Assembly (NCBI GenBank): GCA_964390805.1
Contig: CAYMKL010000079.1
Location: 1-33,307 of the forward strand
Length of the DNA: 33,307 bases
Reading direction: 5' to 3'
Origin: CAYMKL01 sp964390805
GTDB lineage: Bacteria; Chloroflexota; Anaerolineae; VGOG01
A program made the translations under genes and the position numbers. Below the pieces are notes generated by a model. It saw nothing but the letters and a program-made list of their open reading frames with translations, ran no database searches and was not told the DNA's origin. Every line of letters begins with the position of its first letter. Position 1 is the first letter of the stretch. Shown here one piece after another: positions 1 through 7,611 of the stretch.

Positions 1-1
1 C

Positions 2-109
2 GACAGCCTGGGCTATGCTTTCGTTGCCGATGCCCCACTTGATGATTGGGATCAAGACTGGCGTATCTTCGAAGACATGCTTGGCAGCTTGCATTTCCTG
101 GAACCGTAG
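2..109 (+). CDS. C-terminal end of an unknown protein (5' truncated)
   Basis: An open frame enters at the left edge and ends at a TAG at 107-109, giving 35 residues rich in Asp and Trp (DDWDQDWRIFEDMLGSLHF) and ending in LEP. It is followed by a good promoter for the next gene, which fits a real gene end. Too little is present to name a family; the acidic/aromatic tail resembles the last helix of small extracytoplasmic lipoproteins, but that is only an impression. Confidence 0.5.
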   Translation, partial: DSLGYAFVADAPLDDWDQDWRIFEDMLGSLHFLEP

Positions 110-130
110 CCCGCTCCACTGTCCGGCGTG

Positions 131-159
131 TTGTGTAGGTCAGGAAGTTGTGGTATACT
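131..159 (+). promoter_or_regulatory. Sigma70-type promoter for the winged-helix regulator
   Basis: A TTGTGT -35 (131-136) is followed by a 17-base spacer and TATACT (154-159), with a TG one base before the -10 (extended -10). It lies about 60 bases upstream of the ATG at 217. Confidence 0.6.
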
Positions 160-216
160 TTGCCTGTTTTTCACACGCAAGGCATCACATTCATCTCTGG
201 GAGTACATAGGACAGG

Positions 217-735
217 ATGGGCGAAGAGGAGACGCTGCTCGCGGCCAAGGAAGTGTTGACACATCTCAAACGCATTGAGAGATCGCTTGAGACAATAGCC
301 GAAAACATGCAAGAATACCTGAAAATCAGTCGTCAATTGCTGGCTTCTCAGGCTCTAAAGGCAGACGTGGCCCAGGTTGCTGATTCTCGGGTCACGTACT
401 CTGCCGCCCAGGTATTAACATTCAGGGAGCTGACCGTTAATCCGGTCGAGCACGTAGTCACCTTTGGCGACCGGCCCATCGAGCTGACCCCCACGGAGTT
501 CGAGATCCTGTTTTGTTTGATGCGCAACCCTGGCCGGGTGCTTAGTTGCCAGGAACTGGTGCAAGAGGCGCAGGGCTACGAACTGGACGAGAGGGATGCT
601 CGCTATCTCATCCGCCCTCATATCACACGTCTCCGGCAAAAGCTAGTGGCGGAGCCTGGGGATCCGGAGTATATCCACAACGTGCGGGGCATAGGTTACC
701 TCTTCGAGAGGCGCTCCAAGCAAAGAGACGAGTGA
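217..735 (+). CDS. OmpR/PhoB-type winged-helix regulator lacking a receiver domain
   Basis: This 172-residue protein has a C-terminal Trans_reg_C winged helix (about residues 65-166): the FGDRPIELTPTEFEILFCL strand-helix start, the recognition-helix region RYLIRPHITRLRQKL, and the IHNVRGIGYLFE wing hairpin are typical of OmpR/PhoB DNA-binding domains. The N-terminus has no phosphoacceptor Asp or receiver fold; it is instead a charged helical segment (about 1-50) that could dimerise as a coiled coil. No histidine kinase lies nearby. It is therefore likely a transcription factor controlled by something other than phosphorelay. A promoter precedes it and an intrinsic terminator follows at 851-891, so it is probably monocistronic. 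The DNA-binding call is firm; targets are unknown. Confidence 0.85.
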   Translation: MGEEETLLAAKEVLTHLKRIERSLETIAENMQEYLKISRQLLASQALKADVAQVADSRVTYSAAQVLTFRELTVNPVEHVVTFGDRPIELTPTEFEILFCLMRNPGRVLSCQELVQEAQGYELDERDARYLIRPHITRLRQKLVAEPGDPEYIHNVRGIGYLFERRSKQRDE

Positions 736-850
736 GCCACAGACGCTCTCGCAATTCGTCCGACCCTATCGCAACTCTCTCGTACTCGATCTAGGTGATT
801 TTGTGGTTGTTTCATGCTTTTCCTCACAATTCGTTCTGCTCTGATTTCAA

Positions 851-891
851 CCCTTTTGTAAGGTTCCCGTAACCCACAAAAGGGCTTTTTT
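851..891 (+). terminator. Rho-independent terminator
   Basis: CCCTTTTGT (851-859) pairs perfectly with ACAAAAGGG (876-884). An inner GGTT/AACC (862-865 / 871-874) extends the stem, and six T follow at 886-891. It ends the transcript of the winged-helix regulator and lies directly against the next promoter. Confidence 0.8.
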
Positions 892-892
892 G

Positions 893-901
893 TGGTATAA
901 T
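893..901 (+). promoter_or_regulatory. Extended -10 promoter for the small secreted protein
   Basis: TGG-TATAAT is a perfect -10 with the extended TGN element. The -35 position falls inside the preceding terminator and shows no consensus, so the extended -10 would carry recognition. The ATG of the next gene is at 978. Confidence 0.55.
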
Positions 902-977
902 ATGGTTGGTCACGAAAGTCTATTAGCGTGTGGCAAAGAGTGTGCAACTCACTCACAGAGAAGGGAGGCTTACCATT

Positions 978-1421
978 ATGAAAAAGATGTCGGTCACAAC
1001 CACCTTAGCTCTGCTGCTGGTCTTGGTCCTGGGCAGCACCGTGGCCTACGCGGCCTTCAATTGGTGCCCGGACGACCCCAAACTATCCATAGATGGGAAA
1101 ACGGTTATCGTGCTCTACGGGCTCGATCATCCAGACCCGGCTGACGTAGTTAAGGGTCCCGTGCGTGTCAAGGTGTATGTCCCCAAGGATGCTGATGCCT
1201 ATGTCACCGAGACCGGTGACGGTTGGGGCCATGGCGAGGAGGTCCAGATCATCAAGAAGGGGAATCTCGACGGTGAGGTCGAGGTGAGAGTGCAGGTCCG
1301 CACCAAGGGAAAGTTTCCCGTGGTGGTGTCCGTCACGGGCCCCGATGACTCTGAGACCTGTGAGGGTCGGAGCAACAAGTGGGTGAAGTGCGAGATAGAG
1401 GTGGATGATGACGATGATTAA
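978..1421 (+). CDS. Small secreted hypothetical protein with acidic tail
   Basis: I chose the ATG at 978, not an upstream in-frame ATG at 930, because a GGGAGG ribosome site sits just before it and the product then begins with a classical signal peptide (MKKMSVTTT, a Leu/Val-rich core, cleavage after AYA near residue 25). The mature part is about 120 residues, looks beta-rich, has three Cys (WCPDD, ETCEG, VKCEI) and ends in five consecutive Asp. I do not recognise a family. An acidic C-terminus on an exported domain could bind calcium or a basic cell-surface polymer, but that is a guess. An extended -10 promoter precedes it, and the HD-GYP gene follows 56 bases downstream with its own strong ribosome site. 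Confidence 0.7.
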   Translation: MKKMSVTTTLALLLVLVLGSTVAYAAFNWCPDDPKLSIDGKTVIVLYGLDHPDPADVVKGPVRVKVYVPKDADAYVTETGDGWGHGEEVQIIKKGNLDGEVEVRVQVRTKGKFPVVVSVTGPDDSETCEGRSNKWVKCEIEVDDDDD

Positions 1422-1477
1422 GATCGTCTGATGGCCCGTTTTCTGGCTAGATATCTTCACTCAAAGGAGGAACCTCT

Positions 1478-2776
1478 ATGCGAGACTTTTCGGCACCTGT
1501 ACGCGCCTATATCTTAGGCGTTGCTCTGGCAGCCCTGGCCCTTTTCGCCTCGGGAGCTAACCTTGGCGGGTTGGACGTAATCATTGAACAACCTCTCCTG
1601 GCTGGCCTGCTTGTGGCTGCTATCGCTGTCTCCTCTAGCTTCCCGGTGCACATGCCACCCAAGAGCAAGATAACGACGGAAACCACAGCCATCTTCGCCA
1701 CTCTCTTGCTGTTCCCACCCCACGCTGCCATCGTCATAGCTGCCCTGGGGAAGCTCATCTCTTATGAGGTCTTCCTGCGGAACAATAGGTGGGGCCACAC
1801 CCTGTTCGAGGTGGCTCAGACTGTGCTTTACACTGGCCTGGCTGGCTTCTCTTACCATAACCTGGTCTCAGAGCCCCTCACCTCGGTCATCAATTTGCCC
1901 AGTGGCCTGTTGACCCTGATGGGGGTGGCCCTCATCATGCACGCGGTCAACGCCTTTCTGGTGGCCGGGGTGGTGGCCCTGCAAACCCAGCGCAGCATCA
2001 TACGGGTGTGGGTGACCTATAACAGTTGCGATCTCCCTCAGCATGCGACCCTTTACGTTATGGGGCCGCTCGCTGCATTGGTGGCTCAGATAAGCGCCTG
2101 GGCCTTGTGCCTGATGGTCATCCCCGTGGCCCTCATCTACATCTCCTTCAGGAACAACTCGTTGTTGCGTTTTCAAACCAAGGAGGCTGTCGAAGCCCTG
2201 GCTGACACCATTGACATGCGTGACCCCTACACCTTCCAACATTCCCAGAGGGTGGCCAGATATGCCCGCGAACTGGCTGTCAATCTGGGGCTATCCGAGG
2301 ATGTGGTGGACACCATTGAGTCAGCCGCCCGCGTTCACGATTTGGGCAAAATCGGGGTTGACACCTCTATCCTGAGCAAACCCGCCGCGCTGAGCGAGGT
2401 GGATTGGGAGAAGATGAGGAAGCATCCAGAGATAGGAGCCAACATCGTGGGCCGCTTCCCCTTTTTCCACTCCGGGCAAGAGCTTATCCTTTACCATCAC
2501 GAGCGCTACGATGGCAAGGGATATCCGAAGGGGGTAGACAACGGCTCGATACCTATTGGAGCCAGGATCATCGCCGTGGCTGACGCTTTCGATGCCATGA
2601 CCAGCGACCGCCCATATCGTCGGGCTTTGCCGCTCACGACTGTCCTGCGAGAACTGGAACGGTACAAGGGTATTCAGTGGGATCCCCAGGTAACCGAGGC
2701 CTTGACCAAGATCATTCGCCAGGACCTGGAGGGCCAGAAGGCTTCGGTTCTTCTGCCTTCGTTAGTGTCTGCCTAA
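1478..2776 (+). CDS. Membrane-anchored HD-GYP domain phosphodiesterase
   Basis: This is a 432-residue protein. Residues 1 to about 225 are mostly hydrophobic (several predicted membrane helices, ending near ALCLMVIPVALIYISF). Residues 235-410 form an HD-GYP domain: the HD pair is H287-D288 in VHDLGKIGV, followed by HPEIGANIV, then H340-H341 in HHERYDGKGYP (the GYP segment), and ADAFDAMTSDRPYR. HD-GYP enzymes hydrolyse cyclic-di-GMP, and the metal-binding residues I can see are intact, so activity is likely. The membrane part resembles an integral sensor region rather than a defined periplasmic domain. An AAAGGAGG ribosome site precedes the ATG. The neighbouring GAF gene may act in the same signalling, though no GGDEF cyclase is in the window. 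Confidence 0.88.
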   Translation: MRDFSAPVRAYILGVALAALALFASGANLGGLDVIIEQPLLAGLLVAAIAVSSSFPVHMPPKSKITTETTAIFATLLLFPPHAAIVIAALGKLISYEVFLRNNRWGHTLFEVAQTVLYTGLAGFSYHNLVSEPLTSVINLPSGLLTLMGVALIMHAVNAFLVAGVVALQTQRSIIRVWVTYNSCDLPQHATLYVMGPLAALVAQISAWALCLMVIPVALIYISFRNNSLLRFQTKEAVEALADTIDMRDPYTFQHSQRVARYARELAVNLGLSEDVVDTIESAARVHDLGKIGVDTSILSKPAALSEVDWEKMRKHPEIGANIVGRFPFFHSGQELILYHHERYDGKGYPKGVDNGSIPIGARIIAVADAFDAMTSDRPYRRALPLTTVLRELERYKGIQWDPQVTEALTKIIRQDLEGQKASVLLPSLVSA

Positions 2777-2814
2777 TGAAATGGGTGTGGCCAAAACTTA
2801 TGGTAGTGACGACT

Positions 2815-2840
2815 CAGCGCGGAGTTGAACCCCCGCGCTG
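2815..2840 (+). other. Stem-loop between the HD-GYP and GAF genes
   Basis: CAGCGCGG (2815-2822) and CCGCGCTG (2833-2840) form a perfect 8-base-pair stem with a 10-base loop. A run of A, not T, follows, so it is not a standard intrinsic terminator for the plus strand; it may protect the upstream 3' end. Confidence 0.45.
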
Positions 2841-3003
2841 AAAAAAGAGGAAGTCCCCTTCGGCAATTGGTGAAAGAAGCCTTTAGATGCTACATCTACC
2901 AGTAGAGAAAGACCATCAAGATCACTACATACCGTGGCTGGCGACTTATCTCACCAGAAATGGAACAATCACGGCCTGCCCACCAGTTGACAGGGGAGAA
3001 GGC

Positions 3004-3528
3004 ATGAACACCAACCTTGCCTTTAGGCCAAACTGGGAATCTCCAGCCCCCTTTTCCGTGAGAGGCGAGGAGTTGCTCTCTTCGTGTTTCGCGGCTATGA
3101 TCCATTGCCTGGGAGCTCGCGACTGTTACGTGATGCTGTTGGACAAGGAGTGCTTGGAACTGGTGGTGGTCAAGGCCAGCTCTAAAGGGGTTCCCTCTCT
3201 GGGGGACAGAATCGCCCTGAGCCAAAGTGTGGTGGGTTGGGTAGCTGAGCACAAACAGCCACTGGTCTCAGCCAACCATAGCATGGAGGGACTGGGAGCA
3301 GCGATATGGAAAGAGGAACATGCTAACGGTCCCTTTCTTGCTGTCCCCATCTTGGGCGAAGATGATCTATACGGGGTGCTGATGGCCTGTAATAAGTTGA
3401 ACGGCGGAACTTTCTCGGAGCACGACCTGGTGACGGCCGAGATGCTGGCCAATCACCTGGCCTTATGCATTGAGGGAGGCTTCCTGTCCCGGGAAGACGC
3501 TGAGAAGATCAAGCCTGCTTCTCTGTAA
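3004..3528 (+). CDS. GAF domain protein
   Basis: The frame is open from an ATG at 2887, but I prefer the ATG at 3004, which has GGGGAGAA upstream; the residues added by the earlier start do not look domain-like. The 174-residue product is essentially one GAF domain (about residues 20-160): SCFAAMIHCLGARDCYVMLLD, the GDRIALSQSVVGWVAEHKQPL segment, FLAVPILGEDDLYGVLMACNKL and the closing helix with FSEHDLVTAEMLANHLALCIE. GAF domains bind small ligands (cyclic nucleotides, bilins, redox cofactors) or serve in dimerisation. There is no output domain in the chain, so it would act as a soluble partner for something else, possibly the HD-GYP protein upstream. No ligand can be read from the sequence. 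Confidence 0.8.
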   Translation: MNTNLAFRPNWESPAPFSVRGEELLSSCFAAMIHCLGARDCYVMLLDKECLELVVVKASSKGVPSLGDRIALSQSVVGWVAEHKQPLVSANHSMEGLGAAIWKEEHANGPFLAVPILGEDDLYGVLMACNKLNGGTFSEHDLVTAEMLANHLALCIEGGFLSREDAEKIKPASL

Positions 3529-3551
3529 CATCGTCTCATAATTCACCGGCA

Positions 3552-3595
3552 AAGAACACGGGGCAACCAGCATATGCTGGTTGCCCCGTGTTCTT
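3552..3595. terminator. Perfect 44-base palindrome between convergent genes (likely bidirectional terminator)
   Basis: AAGAACACGGGGCAACCAGC continues to the centre at 3573/3574 and is mirrored exactly, giving 22 base pairs with no spacer. It lies between the plus-strand GAF gene and the minus-strand Sir2 gene. Short T/A-rich ends are present on both sides but no long T run, so terminator function is likely, not proved. Confidence 0.6.
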
Positions 3596-3618
3596 CGTTA
3601 GTTCACCAATCAACCAAT

Positions 3619-4398
3619 TTACCAGTCTACCAACCTACCAACCTGTTCGATGATCTGGGGTAGCACCTCGGCCACATCCTCGTGGATGACCACGTCGGCC
3701 TGGCTGTCCAAAGGCGTGGGTTGGTAGTTGACGACGATGGCCTTGGCCCCGCATCGCAAAGCGACAAAGGGAATCTCCGAGGCTGGCGCCATCTCCAGCG
3801 AGGAGCCCACCACCAGCATCAGGTCGCACCTCTCGGCCTCGCCCCAGGCCTCCAGCAGCACCCACCTGGGCAACTGCTCGCCGACGAGAACGACGTTCGG
3901 CTTTAGCAGGCCGCCACACGAGCAGTAGGGCATTTCATGTTCTTCGAGGAATCGCTCTATCATATCCTGGGTGGGAACGACCTTGCGACACTTCAGGCAG
4001 GTGGCCTGGCGCATATTGCCATGCAGCTCAAAGACGCGCTTCGCGCGTGCCTTCTGGTGGAGGTCATCAATGTTCTGGGTGATGATCGCCTTGAGCAAGC
4101 CCCTCTCCTCCAGTGCGGCCAATGCGTGGTGCGCGGGATTGGGCTTTGCCTTCAGCAATTTCCTGGCCAGGGGTCGAGCCCACTCGTAGAAGACCTGGGG
4201 TTGCAGGCGAAAGGAGAAGGACGAGGCTATGAGCAATGGGTTGACCTTCTCCCACAGGCCGGAGCCGGGGCTGCGAAAATCGGGGACACCTGAGGGGGTG
4301 CTGATCCCCGCGCCGGTCAGGGCAACGATGTACGTAGAGTTGGCGATGAGGGCAGCAGCCCTTTCAATTTGCCTTTGAGTATCCATACGCTTTCTCAT
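3619..4398 (-). CDS. Sir2-family NAD-dependent protein deacylase
   Basis: This 259-residue sirtuin has the core motifs: GAGIS (29-33) and the following SGVPDFRS, TQNIDDLHQKA (108-117), catalytic His126 in LHGN, and a four-Cys zinc site (Cys134, 137, 159, 161; spacing is short in the second pair, CSC). GSSLEMAPASEIP and a late VVNYQPTPLD complete the NAD pocket. It would remove acyl groups from lysines, consuming NAD. The start is uncertain: ATG at 4398 or a second in-frame ATG at 4386 (the N-terminus reads MRKRMDTQ). Both lie inside the 3' end of the endonuclease V gene, so the two are translationally coupled. The VVLVGE segment departs from the more common LFGE form. Confidence 0.92.
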   Translation of the reverse strand: MRKRMDTQRQIERAAALIANSTYIVALTGAGISTPSGVPDFRSPGSGLWEKVNPLLIASSFSFRLQPQVFYEWARPLARKLLKAKPNPAHHALAALEERGLLKAIITQNIDDLHQKARAKRVFELHGNMRQATCLKCRKVVPTQDMIERFLEEHEMPYCSCGGLLKPNVVLVGEQLPRWVLLEAWGEAERCDLMLVVGSSLEMAPASEIPFVALRCGAKAIVVNYQPTPLDSQADVVIHEDVAEVLPQIIEQVGRLVDW

Positions 4399-5068
4399 CT
4401 ATTATCCGCAACCTCTCTCCTCCGGCCACCCGATGGGCGTATCTCGTTGTCTCCGGCAGGCGGTACTTGGTGCAACAACCGAGGACGTACTCGATGGCCG
4501 CAGGCAGGTCTACCTTGTGGCCGATGGAGACGTAGAGAGGGTTGACGCCGGTTCGGGTGCGCACCACCGCGCCGATGACCTCGTCGCCGTCGTAGAGGTG
4601 CGTGTAAGAGCCCCTCTCGGGGCCTGGTTCGTGGTGTTTGCCCCAGAGACGCGATTTGGCGCAGCCGACGGAGGGCCTGTCTATGATCACTCCCAGGTGG
4701 GTTGCCAGGCCCATGCGACGAGGATGAGCCAGGCCCTGAGCGTCGAAAATGAACAGGTCGGGTTCTGATTTCAACTTCTCCAGGGCGGCCAAGACAGCGG
4801 GCGCTTCGCGGAAGGCCAGAAGGCCAGGGATGTATGGAAACTCCGCCGGTAGTTCCGCCAGGCCGTAATCAAGAGGAGTTAACTCTGGATAGCTGAGCAC
4901 CACTATGGCAGCCCTGGCTACTTCGCCTTTGATGGAAACGTCAACTCCGGCCACGGTATTGACCTGGCCGAAAGTCCTCTTCGTGGATACCTTGCTCCGC
5001 AGTTCCTGCTGTATCTCCTTAGCCTCCGAGGGGGAGACGTCCCATCGGTGGAGGGGAACGATCTTCAT
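4364..5068 (-). CDS. nfi: Endonuclease V (deoxyinosine 3' endonuclease)
   Basis: The 234-residue product has the usual length and the three expected metal ligands: D43 in VAGVDVS, E88 in PYIPGLLAFRE and D109 in FIFDAQGLAHPRR. The wedge motif PYIP is present, as is GLATHLGVIIDRPSVGCAKS. In place of the common DGQG or DGHG this protein has DAQG. Endonuclease V cuts one base 3' of deoxyinosine to start repair of deaminated adenine. It is the first gene of a two-gene minus-strand unit with the Sir2 gene, overlapping it by 23-35 bases. A minus-strand promoter lies at 5153-5181. Confidence 0.93.
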   Translation of the reverse strand: MKIVPLHRWDVSPSEAKEIQQELRSKVSTKRTFGQVNTVAGVDVSIKGEVARAAIVVLSYPELTPLDYGLAELPAEFPYIPGLLAFREAPAVLAALEKLKSEPDLFIFDAQGLAHPRRMGLATHLGVIIDRPSVGCAKSRLWGKHHEPGPERGSYTHLYDGDEVIGAVVRTRTGVNPLYVSIGHKVDLPAAIEYVLGCCTKYRLPETTRYAHRVAGGERLRIIDEKAYGYSKAN

Positions 5069-5105
5069 CGCCTTGTCCTTTCAAACTACTCGATTTTCGA
5101 ATGCT

Positions 5106-5145
5106 GATTCTCGATTGTGATTCGGAAATGGCAAATCAGAAATCG
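5106..5145. repeat. Dispersed AAATCG-type repeat, copy 1
   Basis: GATTCTCGATT followed by CGGAAAT, GCAAATC and AGAAATCG matches in order the segment at 27971-28018 near the start of miaA. This copy lies in the predicted 5' untranslated region of the endonuclease V gene. Confidence 0.6.
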
Positions 5146-5152
5146 TTGTATT

Positions 5153-5181
5153 ACTTTAGCACAAAAGGCGATTGTTGGCAA
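5153..5181 (-). promoter_or_regulatory. Minus-strand promoter for endonuclease V and Sir2
   Basis: Read on the minus strand: TTGCCA (5181-5176), a 17-base spacer, then TAAAGT (5158-5153), with TG one base before the -10. It is divergent from the promoter at 5190-5218. Confidence 0.5.
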
Positions 5182-5189
5182 GTGGTTTT

Positions 5190-5218
5190 TTGACAGAGGC
5201 CGACTTTTGGTGTAATAT
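5190..5218 (+). promoter_or_regulatory. Promoter for the ArsR-type regulator and lipid operon
   Basis: A consensus TTGACA (5190-5195), a 17-base spacer and TAATAT (5213-5218). The GTG start of the regulator is only 23 bases beyond the -10, so the leader is very short. Confidence 0.65.
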
Positions 5219-5240
5219 ATAAATGTTTCTTTATCAATAG

Positions 5241-5561
5241 GTGAATGATCGGTTGGATATGCCTGACGATTTCTTGACCAAATCAAAAGACCTCGTAAGA
5301 TGCTTCAAGGCTCTAAGTGACGTCGCTCGCTTGCGCATTGTCGCCCAGTTGGCCGCCAATGCTGAGCTAAACGTTTCGGGACTGGTTGCGGCTTTGGAGG
5401 TCAGCCAGCCTCTCATCTCCTGGCATCTGCGGCGGCTGGAAAAGGTGGGCCTGGTCAAGGTCAGGCGAGAGGGACGTCAGGCATATTATTCGTTGAATCG
5501 AGGGATGCTCCGCCGGTACTTGCAGGAGTTCGCCGAGGTGCTTGGCGAGACCGGTCAATAG
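5241..5561 (+). CDS. ArsR-family winged-helix regulator
   Basis: The product is 106 residues. The ArsR winged helix covers about 12-88: CFKALSDVARLRIVAQL, the recognition helix VSQPLISWHLRRLEKVGLV, and the wing VRREGRQAYYSLN. It lacks the ELCVCDL Cys motif of the metal-sensing members, so a metal ligand is not expected at that site. The start is a GTG at 5241; an in-frame ATG at 5259 is the alternative. It is the first gene of the lipid operon, 32 bases before the acyltransferase, and is therefore a good candidate for autoregulation of that operon. Regulated genes are inferred only from position. Confidence 0.85.
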   Translation: MNDRLDMPDDFLTKSKDLVRCFKALSDVARLRIVAQLAANAELNVSGLVAALEVSQPLISWHLRRLEKVGLVKVRREGRQAYYSLNRGMLRRYLQEFAEVLGETGQ

Positions 5562-5593
5562 ATGGGAAGCGGATAAGCGAAAGAAACCTTACT

Positions 5594-6466
5594 ATGCTCA
5601 CTTATTACCTCCATCGTCTGTTGGGTTTGATCGTGCCCCTCATACCGCCAGGTTTGGGCTATCCTCTGGCAACCAGGTTGGGTGACCTGTTTTACCACCT
5701 GGACAAGACCACGCGAGCCAATATCTACGACAATGTAACTCATATTCTAGAAGGCAGCCCAAAGGCGGTGGGCGATAGTGAGGCCATAGTGCGAGGCGTG
5801 TTTCGCAATATGGCCAAGAATTTCTACGACCTGTTCCGGGCGCAGACCCTTGACCTGGCTGAGATAGACCGTTTGGTGAAAGTGGAAGGCCGGGAGCATC
5901 TTGTTAGGGCTTTCTCCAAGGGCAAGGGGTTGATCTTTGTCGGAATCCATTTTGGCAATGTAGACATTGTGGCTCAAGTGATGGCTCTACGGGAGGTCCC
6001 AATCGTCGGCCCCGCTGAGCATCTAAAGCCAGAGGTATTTTTTCAGTACATCTGCAACCTTAGGGCCAACAAGGACTTTCGGTTGATACCTATTGATGGG
6101 CCGCTCTTCGAACTCTTCCGGGCCCTGCGGCGCAACGAAGCTGTGGCCCTGGCCGCCGACAGGAACATCGCCGGAAGCGGCATCGTGGTGGACTTCTTCG
6201 GCGCGCCCGCCCGCTTGCCCGATGGCTATGCCCAGCTCTCCCTGCGCACCGGCGCGCCAATCATCGTGGTATTGAGCCAGCGACTGCCCGACAATACCTT
6301 TGTTGTCTATCTTGAGCCGCCTCTGGAGTTGGAGGCCACCGGCGACCGCGACGGTGACGCCAGGGGCGGTGTGGAGAAGGTGGTGGCCATCATGGAGCGC
6401 TATATTGGGGAGCAACCCGAACAGTGGGTGATGTCGGTGCCTTTATGGCAAACGGCGAACAACTGA
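5594..6466 (+). CDS. LpxL/PatA-like lipid acyltransferase
   Basis: This 290-residue protein belongs to the LpxL/HtrB lysophospholipid acyltransferase superfamily. The catalytic Hx4D is H119-F-G-N-V-D124. The FSKGKGLIFVGIHFGN strand-loop and the later VALAADRNIAGSGIVVDFFGAPARLPDGYAQLS segment (substrate-binding, D-R-N in place of D-R) are typical. An N-terminal hydrophobic segment would hold it at the membrane. With no LPS genes here and with a PimA-like glycosyltransferase and a CDP-alcohol phosphatidyltransferase next to it, a role like mycobacterial PatA (acylating a mannosylated phosphoinositol lipid) fits better than lipid A acylation. The stop overlaps the next start (TGATG). Confidence 0.85.
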   Translation: MLTYYLHRLLGLIVPLIPPGLGYPLATRLGDLFYHLDKTTRANIYDNVTHILEGSPKAVGDSEAIVRGVFRNMAKNFYDLFRAQTLDLAEIDRLVKVEGREHLVRAFSKGKGLIFVGIHFGNVDIVAQVMALREVPIVGPAEHLKPEVFFQYICNLRANKDFRLIPIDGPLFELFRALRRNEAVALAADRNIAGSGIVVDFFGAPARLPDGYAQLSLRTGAPIIVVLSQRLPDNTFVVYLEPPLELEATGDRDGDARGGVEKVVAIMERYIGEQPEQWVMSVPLWQTANN

Positions 6467-7611
6467 TGAAGATAGCCCTGGTCTCGCCCTATGACTATCC
6501 CTATCCCGGCGGGGTGGTCAAACACATCTTCTATTTGGACAAGGAATTTCAGCGGCTGGGTCACGATGTCCGCATCATCGCTGCCTGCTCTGATGATGTG
6601 GGGGATGTGCCCCCGCAGGTCATCAAGGTCTCTGGTTCCATCGCCCACATTCCCTTCGCCGGCTCCGTGGCTCGTATCACCCTCTCGCCGCGCGTCTATC
6701 GGCGAGTGAAGAAGATACTGAAGCGGGAACAGTTTGACGTCATCCATCTCCACGAGCCCCTGACACCGGCTTTGCCTCTGGCTGTTCTGCGACACGCTCC
6801 CTTGTCCCCCCAGTCCGTGTTTGTGGGCACCTTCCATGCCTATCGAGAATCCGTGCACCCAGGTTATGACTACGCCAAGCCCCTCTTCGAGCCCTTTTTC
6901 GGCCGCCTTGATGGCCAGATAGCCGTCTCTGAGGTAGTTCGAGATTATCTGGCACCTTATTTCCCAGGCGATTACCGCGTTATCCCCAACGGCATTGACC
7001 TGGAGCGCTTCGGTGATCCGGCTTTATGTCCGATGGAGCAGTTTGATGACGACAAACTGAACATTCTCTTCGTCGGACGGCTGGAGAAGCGCAAAGGGTT
7101 CAAATACCTCCTTCGGGCTTTTGCCCAGGTCAAGAAAGCCGTTCCCGAAGCCCGACTCATAGTGGTAGGGGCTTACGATAAGGATGACAAGGAACCATTC
7201 GTGCTCCATGCTCGTCAGAATCGCCTTCGCGACGTCAGATTTATCGGTCATGTGTCAGAAGATGACTTGCCTCGCTATTATCGAACCTGCCACGTCTTCT
7301 GCGCGCCCTCCACCGGCTTCGAGAGCTTCGGGATTATCTTGCTGGAAGCGATGGCGGCAGGGAAACCCATCGTGGCATCCAATATCGCTGGTTATCGCGG
7401 TGTCTTGGAAGATGGCAAGGAAGGGCTTCTGGTTCAGCCGGAGGATGAGCGGCGTCTGGCTAGTGCCCTGATTCGTCTACTCAAGGATCCGGCCATGCGC
7501 GAGAGAATGGGCCGCCAGGGGCAAGCCAAGGCCACCGGCTACGCTTGGCAGAAGGTGGCCCATCAGGTCTTGGACTACTATAGAGAGCTATTGGAGAAGA
7601 AAAGACATTGA
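6466..7611 (+). CDS. GT4 glycosyltransferase, PimA-like
   Basis: The start ATG at 6466 overlaps the upstream stop by one base; an in-frame ATG at 6424 lies inside the previous gene and is rejected. The 381-residue product is a GT-B, family 4 retaining glycosyltransferase: SPYDYPYPGGVVKHI at the N-terminus, HLHEPLTP (95-102), VIPNGIDLERF (172-182), VGRLEKRKGF (203-212) and the EX7E pair E286/E294 in FESFGIILLEAMAAGKP. PimA of actinobacteria moves mannose from GDP-mannose to phosphatidylinositol and shares this motif pattern and this gene neighbourhood. The sugar donor and acceptor cannot be read from sequence alone. Confidence 0.88.
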   Translation: MKIALVSPYDYPYPGGVVKHIFYLDKEFQRLGHDVRIIAACSDDVGDVPPQVIKVSGSIAHIPFAGSVARITLSPRVYRRVKKILKREQFDVIHLHEPLTPALPLAVLRHAPLSPQSVFVGTFHAYRESVHPGYDYAKPLFEPFFGRLDGQIAVSEVVRDYLAPYFPGDYRVIPNGIDLERFGDPALCPMEQFDDDKLNILFVGRLEKRKGFKYLLRAFAQVKKAVPEARLIVVGAYDKDDKEPFVLHARQNRLRDVRFIGHVSEDDLPRYYRTCHVFCAPSTGFESFGIILLEAMAAGKPIVASNIAGYRGVLEDGKEGLLVQPEDERRLASALIRLLKDPAMRERMGRQGQAKATGYAWQKVAHQVLDYYRELLEKKRH

